Positions 22,323 to 33,915 are shown, counted from the first letter of the stretch. The stretch is DNA of 64,000 nucleotides from Ailurus styani (GCA_002007465.1 LNAC01000135.1:3113369-3177368); one strand, 5' to 3'. The notes: generated from the letters alone by a model not told the origin. Translations and numbers: made by a program.

Positions 22323-22890
22323 TTAAAATTGTTTTGATTCACTAGGGGAACTACCTGTGCCTGCAGTTTTTTATGAGGGAAAGTTTTAATTATAGATTAA
22401 ATTTCTGTAATAACTTATGACTACTCCTATCTTCCATTTCTTCCTGTGTCAGTTTTGTTAGGTTTTAGTTTTCTAGAAATTTGTCCAGTTTTCTACATTG
22501 TCAAATTTGTTTAGAATTATTCAAAATATTTCTATGTATATTTTTAATATTGTAGAATCTGTAGTCAGATCCCCTTTTTCCTTTTGGGATGGTGATAATC
22601 TGTGTTTTCTTTTTCCTTAACTATTCTTGCCAGGTCTGCCAATTTTATTAGTGTTTTAATGAAATAACTTTTGATTTTGTTCATTTTTTTCATTACCTGT
22701 TTGTTTCCTACTAACTTTTGCTCTGAGGCTTATTATGCTTCTGCTTTGATAAAATTGGCTGTTATTTTTTTCTGGTTTCTTGGGATCTTAACTTTCTAAT
22801 ATATTTATATAAGCTATAACTTTCCCTCTAAGTATGGAATTAGCAGCAAATGGAAGTGTTTTATTATCATTCAGTTATGATTTCTTTTTT

Positions 22891-23123
22891 TTTTTTTAGA
22901 TTTTATTTATTTATTTGACAGAGAGATAGAGAGCACAAGTAGGCAGAGCGACAGGCAGAGGGAGAGGGAGAAGCAGGCTCTCCGCCGAGCAGGGAGCTTG
23001 ATGTGGGACTTGATCCCAGGACCCTGTTCTACCTTGATGAATTCTACCTTGCTGCCATTTAAATGAGATCTCACGACCCAAGCCGAAGGCAGCGGCTTAA
23101 CTGACCAAGCCACCCAGGCGTCC
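22891..23123 (-). mobile_element. CAN-SINE carrying a foreign insertion
   Basis: Otherwise a normal minus-strand SINE with a 14-bp duplication ATGATTTCTTTTTT (22877-22890 and 23124-23137). Between the normal body phrases CCAGGACCCTG and GAGATC it holds about 38 extra bases (23027-23064). Part of this is identical to sequence 2 kb downstream. Confidence 0.9.
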
Positions 23124-23765
23124 ATGATTTCTTTTTTAACTCATAAGATTTTCAGAAGTTTAATTTCTAAACATACAAGGATTTTCTCCTTTATTTTTCT
23201 TGTTGAATTCTAGCTTAATTACTCTTGTGGGCAGAGAACAAAGTCAGTATTATTTCAAGACTTTGATATTTATTGAAACTTTATGATTCAGCCTATTAAC
23301 CTTTGGTAAAACTTTCAAAAATATTCCACATATACTTAGAAATAAGGTATATTCTGCAGTCTTCTATATATGCACAATAGGTCCAGCTTGTTAACTGTCA
23401 TCTTTTCTATGCTCATTGATTTTTTTTTTACTGCTTTTTCTATCAGTTAAGAGATGTATGTTAAAATATCCCTCTATGATTATGAATTTGTCTATTTCTC
23501 CATTTCATTTTGGCAGTTTTTTTCCTCTATGTATTTTAAGCCTATATTATTAGGTACATATACATACTTTTATCTTTTATCTTTTTTTTTTTTTTTGGCT
23601 ACCCAAGAAATTATAGTATGCATGCTTGACTTCACCAAAATCTAATATTACTTAGTACTTTTACCCTCTTCTTGGACAATTCAAGAATTCAAGGACCTCA
23701 AAACACTAACAATATCTCTATCTATGCTATATATTCCTCCTTGATTATATTGCCCCTATTGTGGT

Positions 23766-23868
23766 ATATATATTTTTTAAGCAGGCTCTACATCCAGCAC
23801 GGGGCTCAAACTCACAACTCCAAAATCAAGAGTCACATGCTCTACCAACTGAGCTGTCTAGGTGCCCC
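23766..23868 (-). mobile_element. Older short tRNA-type SINE
   Basis: Complement of the short subfamily: AAGCAGGCTCTACATCCAGC ... GAGTCACATGCTCTACCAAC ... GAGCTGTCTAGGTGCCCC. Flanked by TGCCCCTATTGTGGT at 23751-23765 and 23863-23877; the second copy overlaps the SINE end. Confidence 0.75.
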
Positions 23869-24553
23869 TATTGTGGTGTGTTTTAATTTCATACATTTTA
23901 AATCCCACAAGGTATTATTATTGTTTACATTGCTCTTCATTTCTTCCCACATCTCAGATCTTTATTCTGAGATCCATTTCCTTCTGCCTAAAGAGCACCA
24001 TTAGTGTTTCCCTTACTGTGAGTTTGCTGTTCTAAGTTTTTGTTTAACTAGGATATGTCTTTATTGCATCTTAATTCTTGAAGGATATTTTTGATGAGTG
24101 TAGAATAATATATTGGCAGTTATTTTCTCTTAGAACTTTAAAGACCATTTCAATATATTCTGATTCTCATTGTATCTGATGAAAAGACAACTATAATTCA
24201 AATTGTTGTTCCTTTGAAGGTAATCTTTTTCTCTGACTGCTTTTAAGGTTTTTCTTTTTCTTTGGTTTCTAGCAGCTTTAATCTGATGTGGTTCTCATTT
24301 ATGTTTGCTTATTCTCTCGGTCTTATTTATTGCATATTAGAAATTATAGTTGTGAAATTATGAAGATAATTTGAGACCCAGGATAATATTCCCTCCCGCC
24401 ATAAAACAGTAGTATTTTGCTGGGGGCATTAATAAATCAGGACCACTTTAATCCAACTGCAGAGCCTATAATTGTTTGAAACTGACCTGCAGTCCTTATA
24501 AGAACAGTCTACATCTACTCCAAGAGTAGAGCTCTTTGCCATCCCAAGTCGGG

Positions 24554-24554
<1 letters not shown>

Positions 24555-24602
<48 letters not shown>
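24555..24602. repeat. (TG)n microsatellite
   Basis: About 24 uninterrupted TG units, the longest pure dinucleotide array in the window. ORFs through it are artefacts. Confidence 0.97.
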
Positions 24603-25284
24603 GTGAAAATAGGTTTTTAAGACTCTGCCATTTTTCCCTTTGGCTTCCACTGGCTTCTCAGCTTCACAGCTTCTTAGTTGTCTCTTCTGGAATTGGCAAA
24701 TGCCTCCAAGAAAAGTTCCCCCCAGTGCCAAGCTCTTCTTTCAGAATTTCTGTTTTTTTCTAGACCTTGATTCAATATTTTTTCATTCTCTTGCTAGCTT
24801 TCCAGTGCCTTAAATCAGGTGTATTTTAAATTTTGTCTGAATTTACTATTTGGCTCAAGGAGAGTACAGTTTGAACTACCTAGTCCTTTATTACTGGAAC
24901 CAAGTGACTTCTTCTACCTATTTTTCATCTTCCAGAAATATATTGAAATCTCTCTTCCCTTGATCATTCTTTCTTCTATTCTCATCATTATTGTGAGTTT
25001 ATTCTTCTTAATTCTACCTTGCTGCCATTTAAATGAGATCTCAGGAAACAAGAGAGACAAATGTGTGCGCACTGTATCTGCCATGCTGTCACCTATCCTA
25101 TTTAATAATAATTAAAATTCTTATTAAGTAAATAATTTACAAATATTAGTATTTGAACTATTATTCTTATAACAGTTCATTATTGAGATATAATTCACAA
25201 ACCATACAACTCACCCTTTTAAAGTATATTTGAACTATTACTAATAATGAATTATTAGTTTCACACAATTAAATTCCAGATAGT
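24603..25284. other. AT-rich non-coding; holds the source of the 23.0 kb insertion
   Basis: No gene supported. The segment 25010-25043 is identical to 23040-23073 inside the SINE at 22891-23123. Confidence 0.5.
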
Positions 25285-26160
25285 ACTGTTTTAAGACATT
25301 ATTGTTGAGGTGATGTAGGAGTTTACAGTATAGAAGAGGAGATATGACACATACATAGATATTTACAGTAGGAAATGGCAGAGTAAGTAAGACAGAGAGG
25401 GAGCATAAAGAAATGTTTCATGAAGGAATCAGCATTTAACCTGAATCTTGAATGTTGGGTAGAGCAGAAATGGGTAGAGGTAGAACAAACTGGCAACCCA
25501 TAAAATAAAACACGAGGGCCCCAGCCAGCCCTTGATGTAAATTAGGAACCAAAGCTCCTCCCCAAGGCGCCTGGGTGGCTCAGTGGGTTAAAGCCTCTGC
25601 CTTTGGCTCAGGTCATGATCTCAGGGGATCGAGGCCGCATCGCATCGGGCTCTCTGCTCAGCAGGGAGCCTGCTTCCTCCTCTCTCTCTGCTGCCTCTCT
25701 GCCTACTTGTGATCTCTCTCTGTGTCAAATAAATAAATAAAAATCTTTAAAAAAAAAAAAAAAAGCTCCTCCCCATCCATTCTAAGCATCTGTATAGAAC
25801 TAGAACAACTCAGTGTCCTGGAAGAGCCCAGTCAGCCTGAGACATCAGGAAGATTCAGGTCCTGTTCTAGTTTGACTGGAGAATAGAAAGTAAATAAGAG
25901 GTAAAACTGTAGAAGTTGTTTATGGAAGACTTTGAATACTGTGCTGAGGAGTTTTTACTCTGTTTACGGGGCCACACGAAACCACTGGGGATTGTGTTCA
26001 GAGGAATGCCACGAACAGCTGGAATTTGGAAAGATCGTGTTGGCAGTATTGCAAAGGAGCGAGAAGTGAGAGGCAAGGAGATCAGTTGGAAGACTTATGT
26101 GGTGGCAGTTCAGCAAAAGGTATAAAGACCAAAGCTAGAGTGATGGAAGGAGAATAAAAG
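25285..26160 (-). repeat. Ancient interspersed repeat, split by a SINE
   Basis: Phrases such as AAATGTTTCATGAAGGAATC, GAACTGGCAACC-type text, and further on ATGGAAGACTTTGAATACTG, GAGGAGTTTTTACTCTG and GAGAAGTGAGAGGCAAGGAG resemble a well-known mammal-wide repeat (L2/L3-type by memory; family not secure). Boundaries approximate. Confidence 0.4.
25564..25761 (+). mobile_element. CAN-SINE, young subfamily
   Basis: Nearly consensus, with CTGCCTACTTGTGATCTCTC and a long pure A tail. Exact 13-bp duplication AAAGCTCCTCCCC at 25551-25563 and 25762-25774. Clean duplication and homogeneous tail suggest one of the most recent insertions here. Confidence 0.95.
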
Positions 26161-27394
26161 AAGTGTGAAACCAATACATCCTGTAAAAATATCATTTGCA
26201 GATTGGGTAGTAAGGACTGGGGAAGTAATGGGTGAAGGAAAGATAAAGATGATTCCTTGCAGAAGAAAGAAGTCGAAATCTGGAATTTATCTGCAATTTA
26301 TCAGCTGGGTGACTGGGACAGTCACTTTAGTTTCCTGTGGCAGCTGGCCAATTTTCCAGAAACTCAATGGCAAAAGAAGGAAAGAGAAAGAAAGGTGATT
26401 CAAGGGGGTTGCAGGATTGGTCAGATTTGTAGGATGGAAACAGGCTGAATAGAAGGATAAGGATTAAGGTTTACACTAAAGATAGGTGAAAGTAATATTT
26501 TTATATTAATGGAGCAGCTGAGATTCAAAGTTAAATAAAAATCATTGTAGTAACTGGAATTCAGGTACATGTTAATCATTTTTTGATTAACAGTTTTTGA
26601 AAGGTGGTTTACTCAGAGCTGTGTTTGTTGGTTTTTCACAGTGCCAATGTTGATTCGTGAGATTTCATAATATATTTACTGTCAGTTCCCTGATGACAGT
26701 TAAAATAACCTTCAAGAGAAAGGGACTGTTATATATACTACTTACATGTATTTCAAACTTCAGAGACTCTTCCTAAAATAAATGTTTAGGGATTCCTTTT
26801 TTTTTTTAATTTTACATATGATGCTCTTTTTCTATGCAGCTGTTATTGAATTACATTAGTGTTCATCCTAAGTCAAGTTTATGTGAAGTAGAAATTTTAG
26901 AGAGATGCTAAGATATTTCCTCTTAAATATTTTCTTTGTGTCCATGACTCACTCACAGTACCACACCTAATCACACCCAGTGGTTTGAATCATTTGATCC
27001 ATTCATGATCTCTCTGTAAAGCCATGGACTGGTTAGATCTTAGATCAATAGATCAGGTTAATTGGTTGAATGACTAACCCGGTCATCAATTCAGACTGCA
27101 TTTGTGTGTAAATACCAGTTTGCCAAACTAGTGTTTGGCTGAAGTGCCCAGCCAAATCATGTTTTCGGTATACTCAGCTTCTGATAAAGGTAGAGAAGGA
27201 TTTTGTGCATTTATACATGACATACAGGAGCCATTGACAACTTACGAGTAAAATGAGACGTTAGGAAGGGCCTTTGCTTATTAGTTAGTTGCGTAATGTT
27301 TCCCACTTATCTGAACATCTGGTATTTACTGTTCTCCAGACTAGCCCCTTGATCAATGGCAGCAAAGAATGCTAATCTTCTGAGTCGCACAGAA
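26161..27394. other. Non-coding, no gene seen
   Basis: No supported exon. A MIR-like patch may lie at about 26280-26360. The overlapping plus ORFs at 26165-26448 are not in a splice-supported context. Confidence 0.4.
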
Positions 27395-27520
27395 TTTTTT
27401 AAGTAGGCTCCATGCCCAGTGTGGAGCCCAGTGCAGGGCTTGAACTCGTGACCCTGAGATCAAGACCTGAGCTGAGATCAAGAGTTGGATACTCAACCGA
27501 CTAAGCCACCCAGATGCCCC
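27395..27520 (-). mobile_element. CAN-SINE, short old copy
   Basis: Complement of a SINE head: CCTGAGATCAAGACCTGAGC and GACTAAGCCACCCAGATGCC, preceded by TTTTTTAAGTAGGCTCCATG. Flanked by CAGAAT at 27390-27395 and 27521-27526. Confidence 0.85.
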
Positions 27521-27799
27521 CAGAATGTTTTCTTCATTCACACTGTCTTGTAGCTTTACTGGGCCATGTGTCATTCAAAATAAAAGGAGAGGAACAAAAC
27601 TAAAGCAAACAACAAAAGGCTTATTGCCACTCACGTTACAATGTTAAAAGCAAAGAAAATATTTCTACCAATTAACCTTTCCTTGTTAACACTGGATGGT
27701 TGGCTGTCACTTGCCAGATCCATCTAGGGACATAAAAATGACAGATCACGGCTCTGTACACCTGAACATTCTACTTTAGAACAATAAGAAGACTTAGAA

Positions 27800-27945
27800 A
27801 ATACTAGGCCAACCCCACTCTTTTTACAGATGACAGAGCAGACAACCAATGACTTACTCAGGGGTCACACTGTGAGTCAGTAACAGATTAAAGATAAAAA
27901 TCTAGGTTCGTTTATTCATCTCTGTACTGAACTATCCTGCTTCCC
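27800..27945 (-). repeat. MIR-like relic
   Basis: Antisense MIR style: CACTCTTTTTACAGATGACA, then GACTTACTCAGGGGTCACAC and a GTCAGTAACAG continuation. Confidence 0.45.
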
Positions 27946-28147
27946 AGTGATGTTTTATGATTTAAGACCAGCCCCATTCATACACAGGTTAATTGGTTCT
28001 AAGCAGATAATTTGCTTAGAAAAGAGATGTTCTTCTTTCCAAAAATATTTCCCTAATCAGTTCTCCCAAGATGTAAGATGTTTGATGCCAGGCCTTTATT
28101 TCAATAATAAAGCCATTATTGAAATAAAAACATTTGACACATTTATT

Positions 28148-28316
28148 CCCCCCCCCTTTTTTTTTAGAGGGCGTGGGCCAAGGAGCAAAGGGAGATGGAA
28201 AGAGAGAATCCATGCCCAGTGTAGAGCCCAACAGGGGACTCAATCTCACAATCTTGAGATCATGACCTGAGCTGAAATCAAAAGACACTTAACGGACTGA
28301 CCACCCAGGCACCTCT
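28148..28316 (-). mobile_element. CAN-SINE
   Basis: Complement of an older SINE: T-rich start, CATGCCCAGTGTAGAGCCCA, TTGAGATCATGACCTGAGCT and GACCACCCAGGCACC. The flanks CACATTTATT and CGCATTTATT form an imperfect duplication. Confidence 0.85.
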
Positions 28317-28329
28317 TAACGCATTTATT

Positions 28330-28500
28330 TAATGCAATTTCACTGCCAGTATCCTATATAGTCTTCACACCAGCTATGCTAAGTAGGTAAAAAGCATAAA
28401 TGGGAAGCTCAGAAAGGTTATGTTACCTGACACGGTCAGAGAGCCAGTAGAGGGGAGCAATAGGCAAAATCAGCCGTGTCAGAGTCCCAGACCAGACTCA
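28330..28500 (-). repeat. MIR relic
   Basis: Antisense MIR text GGGAAGCTCAGAAAGGTTAT, GTTACCTGACACGGTCAGAG, then AGCCAGTAGAGGGGAGC. Confidence 0.5.
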
Positions 28501-28654
28501 TTCCAGGAGCCAAGCAGCCTGCGTTTCACTGTCCTTCAAGGAATGCTGATAGTTCAGTGACGGTCTGCCCAGGGTCACAGTAACCAAAATGCAGTTTAAT
28601 ATAGAATATGCCAAGGATTTCATCAGATTTTCATCTGAGAACAATATAACTGAC

Positions 28655-28875
28655 ACACATTGAGTAGTTATTATACGTCAAGTCCTGCGCTCGACTCTTC
28701 TTGCTCCATTCATCCTTCACATTAACCTATTAGATACATACTGTCATTGTCATTATCCCATTTTGACAGGAAAGTTTCAGTGACGTGCCCAAGACCCTAC
28801 AGTGTGGTGGCACCGGATGTGAGCCCAGGCAGTGTGGCTTCAGAGTGCCCCTTAATCCCTACTCCATGCTGCCGT
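28655..28875 (-). repeat. MIR relic
   Basis: Clear antisense MIR order: ACTGTCATTGTCATTATCCC, ATTTTGACAGGAAAGTTTCA, GTGCCCAAGACCCTACAGTG, and AGCCCAGGCAGTGTGGCTTC. Confidence 0.65.
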
Positions 28876-29764
28876 GTAACACCCGCAACCTCAGTCAGAG
28901 GCCTGTAGAGAGGGTCAAGTGGCGACTCCATCGAGAATGTTGAATAGATTACCAAAGGCTCAACTGAAGCCAAGTTGAGAAGAAACTTGTACCAACCATT
29001 GGTATATAAAACAGGAAATTATCGGAGGTCTTAAGGCAGTGCAGAATAGCCTTGCTGGGGATTTCCAGAGAAATTCCTGATTTCTTGCTGACAGTTAAGG
29101 CAGTGGGAAAAATGGTGGGGAGCTTTCTGTGTGGAGACCAACCTGTACCATCTTCTATCCCAAAGAATGCAAAAAATTATTGTCTCAATTTACGCTTTTG
29201 TGTAGTGGGCTTCTCAAATGAGTTAACTTCTGAGAGCTGATCCTGAAGCCATGCACCAGGAAAAATAAGTTTGCTGGGGACTGATGGGGAGTAAGAAGTC
29301 AGGGGCATGTTGCGCAAAGGCAGCTCTAGGCATGAAGCACCAAGAGTGCCCACAGGCAAAGGGAAGCTAAAAAGAAAACTGGGAAACTCTGAAGAAAACG
29401 CCACCGGCTCTCAATTCTGGCTGTCGTTCTGACTGTCAAAACCTAAACTAAAAGACCCAATCCAATATCCAACTGATATAGAAATATAACTCTAAATACA
29501 TACTGTCTCTCTTTTTAAGTCTCTCATCGAAAATAGCATGTTATTCCTATGTCACATTAATTTTCAGTTAACAGTCACTTCTGCTTTCATTCACAGAACA
29601 TTCAGACAGAAAAAAATCAATATATCTCCTCAGCCTTTCTCCTCCGCTCTCCAGGGTTTAATTCCAGAGAGACAAATAAATAACACCAAATTTCTCAACT
29701 ACTGAAGTGCAGAAATTGTTGCTAATCTTGGCCATGCAGGGAAATGGTATTTCTCAAGGCTAAG
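28876..29764. other. Non-coding, no gene seen
   Basis: Unremarkable sequence; no repeat or exon assigned. Confidence 0.4.
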
Positions 29765-29960
29765 TTTTGACAAACTATAGCCTATGGGTCGCTTCTGTCC
29801 CACAACCTCTTTTTATGGATAAAGTTTTACTGGCACACACACACACCCATTCAGTTACATATTGTCCATGGCTGCTTTCACACCACAATGGCGACCCCAG
29901 AGCCTAAACTGTTTACTATGTTGCCCCTTACAGAAGTTTGCCAACCCCTGCTCTAGACTG
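29765..29960 (+). mobile_element. Ancient DNA transposon relic (hAT-type)
   Basis: Matches a familiar nonautonomous mammal-wide element: GACAAACTATAGCCTATGGG at the start, ATAAAGTTTTACTGGCACAC, ATATTGTCCATGGCTGCTTT, and the end TTTGCCAACCCCTGCTCTAG. I recall the consensus but not its name with certainty. Confidence 0.55.
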
Positions 29961-31015
29961 TTACCTACAGAACTGGAGGGAAATTTTTTTCTAACCTCTT
30001 TCCAACCATTTTGGGTGGGACACTGAATAGGTTTGGCCTCGTGAAAAATCCTTGGACAAGAAGCCTCGTAATATCGTTCCACTGCCTTTTTTTCCCTTAA
30101 GTTGCATGGTTAATACTATAATATATAAATGGGCCTATAGAGTATGAGCTCATGATGTAATCCTATCTAAGGAACCATGTATTGATCAATAACTGTGAGA
30201 AGAAGGAAGGCAGTATGGAATGCTTAACAAAGCACCAGCACCCCTTCAAAAAAAAGCGGGGGTGGGAGGAGAAAACAGGGTTGAAGGGGCTGGAGACAGA
30301 AAGAGCAGAGAGATTCCTTTCAAAACTGTAGTTCCCTCACCTGTGGAGTTAGGGTATTGGGCTTCTCTCTGGAACCTATGCCTAGGTTTCCAAGGACTCT
30401 CAGTCACTAACTTCCTTGGCTTTTCCTGAACCATCACAAAATCCCAAGACATTATATCCTAAAATCCAGCATCCTGCATTCATTCCCAGATTTGGATGTG
30501 TTATTGAACGGCACTGTCAATAATGATCAAACCACTGAAGTGTCTGTTTAGTATGCTAGATCTCTCCAGTCAGTTATGTGTAATATGCCTGAGTGATTTA
30601 TCAACTTTTAATTACTAGCAAATGTACATCTTTTCACCAATACTAATACATAAGCTTAATATGACAAGATAACTGTTCTCCTCTGAGCATGGCAAGATTC
30701 CAAAGTTCTATAAAGCCTCAGCAGTATATTCTTAACAACTAACTGCAAACTAACCTATCCATTTGGGGTCAAGTTAAGAGCATCAGATAATTGGGCATGC
30801 AACTGGGTAGTTATAGATTCTCGACAATCGTAACAAGTAATCACATGACCAAATAGCTCAACTGAGATTGAAAACTTGTCATAGGTCTCTGAAGAGGTGT
30901 AGTAGAAATTATCTGTGTATCTCTTAGGTCTGCATTATGTAGCTGGAAACAGGGCTTGAGTTTATCTTAAAATATGTTCATGTATTTAGCAAATGTGTGT
31001 TGAATGACTACTATA
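29961..31015. other. Non-coding, no gene seen
   Basis: A+T-rich. No exon, tRNA or young repeat seen. Confidence 0.4.
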
Positions 31016-31229
31016 GGGACTCCTGGGTGGCTTAATTGGTTGAGCGTTCAATTCTTGATTTAGGTTTGGGTATGATCTTAGGATTGTGGGATCGAGCCCA
31101 TCATCAGGCTCCACACTCAGCGCAGAATCTGCTTGTCCCTCTCCCTCCACTCCTACTCCTGCACGTGCTCTCTCTCTCTCTCTCTCTCTAAAATAAATAC
31201 AAAGAATCTTTCAAAAAGTATTCAAAAAT
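31016..31229 (+). mobile_element. CAN-SINE
   Basis: Head GGGACTCCTGGGTGGCTTAA, internal GGGATCGAGCCCATCATCAG, a (CT)n block at 31168-31188, and an A-rich tail. Diverged; the flanks TGACTACTAT and TAACTACTCTAT form an imperfect duplication. Confidence 0.85.
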
Positions 31230-31784
31230 AAATAACTACTCTATGCCCGGAATTAAAGTCACACCTCCAATTATGCAACCACACTATATGTGAAACCCTT
31301 ACATTAATTTGAGTTTCTCTTGTTTCCGTGTTCTTGTTAAAATAAGCCACACTAAGCAAGTTCTCTGATTTTTCTGCTAAATATAGAGCTGTCCACTTGA
31401 GATTTTCACACAAAGATCACAGGAGGGAAATCACTTCCTGCAAGGACATCAGAGGCATTATTCACTTTCACCTAATAGCTTTAGCTCTAGGGGCTCAGAA
31501 TGTCACATTATATTTAAACAATACTTCAGTGATAGTGCCCATTTTTCCTAGTCCATTGATACCTGGAAAGTAAGGTAGTATGTTTAGCTTCAGGATATGT
31601 GTGAAAGATCCATGAGAATAAAAGAAAGGGATGAGGGAGTTACAGAAACTTAGTTGTTTCCTTTACCTCCAGAGAGCAGAGAGAAGTGAGAGCCACTTTT
31701 CCTTCTTCAGAAATAAATGAAAGGTCAGAGGAGGTTCTTGGGGCCTAACCCAACCCAGGAGAAGTCAGAATGATGCATGCTAAC
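31230..31784. other. Non-coding, no gene seen
   Basis: No supported feature. Confidence 0.4.
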
Positions 31785-31962
31785 CCAGTACTTCTCCAAG
31801 TGTCTCTGGCTCATAATATCAGAGCTATTGTGGGAAGCTTGCTAAAGACATCCTTTTCCTGGGCCCGCCCAGACCTAGGTGAGCGGAACCTCTGGAGGTC
31901 GCATGAGGGAAAATCTCTACCCCAAGTGACTCCTATGCACAAAAAAGTATGAGAACCCCTGC
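31785..31962 (+). mobile_element. MER5A-like hAT relic
   Basis: Contains GTACTTCTCCAAGTGTCTCT at the start, GAAGCTTGCTAAAGACATCC, TGGGCCCGCCCAGACCTAGG, and the terminal AAGTATGAGAACCCCTGC. Confidence 0.6.
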
Positions 31963-33516
31963 TTCAAATCTTTATAGCTTGAGTTAATTTACAAGTCCCT
32001 AACTTTGAATGAACCGAAACATTGATTTAAACCAGTGTGGAAGATATTAGAGTGGAGTTTATTAAAACTCAAGTCCTTAAAGCACCATCTTGAGCAACAA
32101 AAAATAACTTTGGACTAGGTGTCCAACTTTCTTCCTTCCCACACTCCTCTTTCCAAATTCCCTCTGTCTCTCTCCCCACTCCTCCAACCTTCTCTTCTTC
32201 CTTTCTTCCTGTCAGAAGAGGCCCTAGAGCTAGTAACAAAGCAACTGTAGCAGCAACCACACAAAGACTAAAGGTGAGATGCTGAGCAGGTGTAAGCATT
32301 TCCAGCTCAAGGCTAACAAAATGTCCCTGAAAAGAGAACAGCAGAGAGGGCAACGCATTTGCATTTCCGTTGTAAACATTTCTTCACTATTTAAATATAT
32401 ATTATCTTCTGTCTGTAAAAATTAACACGACTGGAAAGTTGATCCCTGAAATAGAAACTTCCTTCCAAATTATCTCAGAAGCTCAACTTCTTAATAATTA
32501 TTACCACAATGTGTGCTATGTCCCCACCATGAGAACGGGATTGTGCCCCAGTCCCTCTCTCTAACATATTCTTGTGTTGTCTAAGCAGACTGACACCCAG
32601 TGGTCCCTTCCGTCCTCACCCTGCTGCTCTCAGAAGCTTTTTGCTCCATTGGCAACTCTTCCATCCACGGCCGGGTCCTCCCTCTACCTTCCTAACTTAC
32701 CTATTGTCCCTACTCTCCTTCTACACACTCGGCCTGGTTTTAGAAAGAGAGATGCCCTCCAATGTCATGCCATCGACAGGAGACAGCATCAAAGACATCC
32801 AATCAGATGTTCACCTGTAAACACGGCTCTTTCGGCACATGCCTTCTCCTGTTCCTCTCTCTGACCTGCCTGTAAGTGTACAGGTTTTCTCCTAGGCCCT
32901 TTACCTTTCTCTAAACACTGTCCTTTCCATACATTACTGAAAACATTTCCCAAATGAGACAGAGCTTCCTTTGGGGACAGTGGGTTAAACAAAAGGCATG
33001 TAATGATAAAGTCATTTTAAATCATTTTTTTTAAAGTAAGTCCAAGTACCACCTGGACTTTGAAGAAGGAGAACAACAGTTGGCCTCACAATATTGTCTC
33101 ATGGGGTAACCCAGACAAGTTTTAGATTACACCAATATGAGGGAGTTCGGTGAATAAGAGCAAGATAAGAATATATGTTTAATCCTGAAGAACAGTCTTT
33201 CTGATGTTCCTCCTGACCATATGAAAAATACACGCGGGTGTTAAGGTGGGTATTATATATATACATTGTAATGGGAAAATGACAAAAGTAAATGGCAACT
33301 ATGCAGAAACTAATTCGGCGTGAGTTATTGGCTAATACCTGAGAGAAGAAAAACACTAGGGGAAACCTTAAATCAGACTCTGTGAGAAGGCCATCTCTAA
33401 ATTAGTATTTTGATCTATGCCCAAAAAAACAAAACCTAAATGAAAGAATAATAAAATGTAAATAGAAAACTTTATTTGCTCTCCAAGTCAATCCTTATCC
33501 ATCTGTACTAATGAAG
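31963..33516. other. Non-coding, no gene seen
   Basis: Two overlapping plus ORFs at 32572-32864 lie in a C+T-rich stretch and have no splice or family support. No repeat family was assigned. Confidence 0.4.
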
Positions 33517-33915
33517 TGTTGTCTAAAAAAAAAAAAAAAGCCCAAAATGGAGTCACCTGCGCTAAGCCCCATGCCAGCTAACCAAGACTTGATACCTAAC
33601 CTAACAGCAGTTTAAGCTTCCCCCTGAAATATAGTCTTAACCAGTCAATCTGGAATTACTGGGTCAGTGGAAGTGAAGAAATATGCCTGATAGACCCCTG
33701 CCTTCCTCCAGTGGAAGGTGACCTTGCCTGAAATAATCCACTTCGCTAGAATAACACTCTTGCCCTGCCTCCTTCTGCCTATAAAAATATTCCATTTTAT
33801 ATAGGTCCTTGGAGCTCCTTTCTGTCTGCTAGATGGGATACTGCCTGGCTCATGAATTGTTGAATAAAGTCATTTAGATCTTCAAATTTACTCAGTTGGA
33901 TTTTGGCTTTTAACA
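33517..33915 (+). mobile_element. Solo LTR, ERV1 (gammaretrovirus-like) type
   Basis: A 399-bp unit beginning TGTTGTCT and ending TTAACA (5' TG, 3' CA), flanked by the exact 4-bp duplication GAAG (33513-33516 and 33916-33919), as expected for ERV1-class integration. Inside there is a TATA-like TATAAAAAT at 33780-33788 and a polyadenylation signal AATAAA at 33863-33868, in the usual U3-R-U5 order. A poly(A) run of about 15 sits near the 5' end. No viral genes flank it, so it is a solo LTR formed by recombination between paired LTRs. Confidence 0.8.

Larger units (their letters stand above)
18810..24350 (-). mobile_element. Old, long antisense L1 (several segments)
   Basis: Across this block the plus strand repeatedly matches the complement of old L1. 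Near 19141: GGGGACTTTATATAAATGGA, ATGTTGTGGAATGTAAATGT, CCAATTTGGGGCTATTCTGG. Near 19720: TGGTTTGTCCTTTCATTCCC. Near 20980: a segment resembling ATTATCTGCAAATAAAG-type ORF2 complement. Near 22480: AGAAATTTGTCCAGTTTTCT. The order fits one near-full-length, heavily mutated L1 with its 3' end at the left. It is interrupted by two LTRs (20541-20904, 21160-21570) and three SINEs. No intact ORF2. Confidence 0.65.

Noticed and set aside
22108..23123. CRISPR-like spaced repeats
   Set aside because: The similarity is between two SINE insertions with separate target-site duplications; there are no short regular repeats with unique spacers.
18810..24350. Active LINE-1
   Set aside because: No long ORF2 remains, and the sequence is interrupted by several LTRs and SINEs.
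24429..24763. ORFs on both strands encoding His-Thr or Cys-Val repeats
   Set aside because: They are translations of the (TG)n microsatellite.
33517..33915. Full endogenous retrovirus
   Set aside because: Only one LTR is present and the flanking duplication is immediately adjacent on both sides, so no internal viral genes exist here.
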